Source: Candidatus Izemoplasma sp. (GTDB lineage: Bacteria; Bacillota_I; Bacilli_A; Izemoplasmatales; Izemoplasmataceae). From it: a DNA stretch of 6,492 nucleotides. Every line of letters begins with the position of its first letter. The stretch's first letter is position 1. Below are positions 5,480 to 6,492 of the stretch, in pieces. The position numbers were made by a program, and so were the translations under genes. Where the stretch lies: the NCBI GenBank assembly GCA_029939615.1, contig JAOZSP010000051.1, positions 2,753 to 9,244 on the forward strand. The letters are read 5' to 3'. The notes beneath the pieces are model-generated. The model was given only the letters and a program-made list of their open reading frames with translations. It had not been told where the DNA came from and ran no database searches.

Positions 5480-5884
5480 ATGAATACTGTAGTTATTGGT
5501 GTTATTGGAGCAGATGTTCACGCAGTGGGAAATAAGATTATTAATTATGTTTTAACTAATAAAGGTTACAACGTTGTTAATGTTGGTGTTTTGTCATCGC
5601 AAGAAGATTTTATCAATGCAGCGATTGAGACAGACGCAAAAGCAATATTGGTATCTAGTTTATATGGGCATGGAGAGATAGATTGTCGTTTTTTCAAAGA
5701 AAAATGTGAAGAAGCAGGGCTTGGCCATGTTAAATTATATGTTGGTGGTAATATTGTTGTAGGAAAGCAAGATTTTACAGAAGTTGAGAAACGATTCAAG
5801 AAAATGGGATTTGATCGTGTTTATGGACCTGGACAAAAAATTGAGGATGCGCTTGAAGACTTGAGGGAGGATATTGGTAAATAA
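5480..5884 (+). CDS. glmS: Glutamate mutase (methylaspartate mutase) small subunit S, B12-binding
   Basis: Component S (sigma, also called MutS) of coenzyme B12-dependent glutamate mutase, which interconverts L-glutamate and threo-3-methylaspartate together with subunit E. The 134-aa length is typical (137 in Clostridium tetanomorphum). The cobalamin-binding signature DxHxxG is intact as D12, H14 and G17, where H14 is the lower axial cobalt ligand. Other family hallmarks are NVGVLSSQEDFINAAIET (34-51), VSSLYGHGEIDC (58-69) and the flavodoxin-like loop VGGNIVVGKQ (88-97), with FDRVYGPG near the end. The start has an ideal AGGAGG at 5467-5472, seven bases upstream. Its stop overlaps the next gene's ATG (TAATG), so glmL is translationally coupled. 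Do not confuse it with the unrelated glucosamine-6-phosphate synthase glmS or the mismatch-repair mutS. Control is probably by the upstream cre-like site, promoter and leader. Confidence 0.96.
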   Translation: MNTVVIGVIGADVHAVGNKIINYVLTNKGYNVVNVGVLSSQEDFINAAIETDAKAILVSSLYGHGEIDCRFFKEKCEEAGLGHVKLYVGGNIVVGKQDFTEVEKRFKKMGFDRVYGPGQKIEDALEDLREDIGK

Positions 5885-6492
5885 TGAAACCTTATCTTTT
5901 AGTTGATTTTGGATCTACTTATACAAAACTAACAGCTGTTGATTTGGATAGTGTATATATTATTGGAACATCTAAAGCACCAACAACTGTTGAGACGAAT
6001 GTAATTGACGGATATAACGAAGCATTTAAAAATCTAATTACAGATCATCCGGAAATCAAAGAGATTTCTGGAGTTTCAGCTTGCAGTAGTGCTGCTGGAG
6101 GTCTTAAGATGGCTGCAATAGGATTGGTTGAAGAATTGACAGTAGAGGCTGCAAAAAGAGCTTGTTTGGGTGCTGGTGCAATTGTAAAAAAAGTGTATTC
6201 ACATCATATGACTAAAAGAGAAGCAAAAGAACTATTAGCTGCTGATATCGATATTATTTTACTAGCTGGTGGAACAAATGGTGGTAATAAAGAATGTATT
6301 GTCCACAACGCAAAAAAACTTAAGTTAATTGATATCAAAGTACCAGTGATTATTGCTGGAAATAAAGATGCAATTGATGAAATTGAAGAAATATTTGAAG
6401 AAAGTAATATTGAAAGCTACTTTGTTAGCAACGTTATGCCACAATTAAAAAAATTAGATGTTGTTGAAGCAAAATTCCAAATAAGAAAAATC
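5884..6492 (+). CDS. glmL: Glutamate mutase accessory protein GlmL/MutL, N-terminal part
   Basis: The first 203 codons of a gene that runs past the window end in an open frame; family members are usually about 450-470 aa. MutL is encoded between the two glutamate mutase subunits in clostridia and has an ASKHA (actin/hexokinase-like) ATPase fold. It is thought to be a chaperone or reactivating factor for the B12 enzyme, which is a family-level inference. The phosphate-1 motif is seen as DFGSTYTK (8-15). CSSAAGGLKM (67-76) and the LLAGGTNGGNKE glycine-rich motif (126-137) are both strongly characteristic of the MutL family. The ATG overlaps the glmS stop by one base; GGAGG at 5866-5870 is 13 bases away, rather far, so re-initiation after glmS is likely important. 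The catalytic subunit glmE is expected just downstream but is not seen. It is not the mismatch-repair MutL. Confidence 0.95.
   Translation, partial: MKPYLLVDFGSTYTKLTAVDLDSVYIIGTSKAPTTVETNVIDGYNEAFKNLITDHPEIKEISGVSACSSAAGGLKMAAIGLVEELTVEAAKRACLGAGAIVKKVYSHHMTKREAKELLAADIDIILLAGGTNGGNKECIVHNAKKLKLIDIKVPVIIAGNKDAIDEIEEIFEESNIESYFVSNVMPQLKKLDVVEAKFQIRKI

Noticed and set aside
5566..5799. Minus-strand 77-aa frame inside glmS
   Set aside because: Shadow of the conserved glutamate mutase subunit.
1..6492. CRISPR arrays, tRNA or rRNA genes, insertion sequences
   Set aside because: No regularly spaced direct repeats, tRNA-like cloverleaf, rRNA similarity, or transposase with terminal inverted repeats was seen.

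Overview
The window is AT-rich DNA (low GC, judged by eye) from a low-GC Gram-positive-type bacterium: Bacillota, or a standard-code Mollicutes-like lineage. The Fmt, PgpA (YutG/LtrC type) and MetK sequences are Firmicutes-like and ribosome-binding sites are strong AGGAGG-type. All eight tryptophan codons I found are TGG, and no complete gene ends in TGA. I do not assign a genus. All supported genes lie on the + strand.

Region 1 (1-5150) is a compact housekeeping cluster. In order it holds the 3' end of priA (replication restart helicase), fmt (Met-tRNA formyltransferase), a pgpA-like gene (phosphatidylglycerophosphatase A family), a six-TM membrane protein with a degenerate HD-GYP-like C-terminal domain, metK (SAM synthetase) and a small membrane-anchored LemA-like protein. 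Gaps are 11-15 bp, except 43 bp after fmt, where an extended -10 promoter is visible. A clear intrinsic terminator overlaps the stop codon of the LemA-like gene. metK has no room for its own leader, so a SAM riboswitch is absent at this locus.

Region 2 (5151-5479) has no annotated gene but is dense in signals. It holds a perfect 9-bp inverted repeat, a good cre-like (CcpA) site, an extended -10 promoter, and a leader of about 190 nt. The leader carries a possible 30-aa ORF with a Shine-Dalgarno, a 24-nt near-palindrome, and a terminator-like hairpin just before the next gene's ribosome-binding site. The left arm of that hairpin can alternatively pair with an 8-nt repeat lying between that Shine-Dalgarno and the start codon. 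The leader does not show the B12 box of cobalamin riboswitches.

Region 3 (5480-6492) is the start of a coenzyme B12-dependent glutamate mutase operon: glmS (mutS, the small B12-binding subunit), then glmL (mutL, ASKHA-fold accessory protein), which runs off the window. The catalytic subunit glmE is expected downstream. This operon would feed glutamate into the methylaspartate fermentation route, and the cre-like site suggests carbon-catabolite control. The most interesting unexplained parts are the glutamate mutase leader and the degenerate HD-GYP membrane protein.
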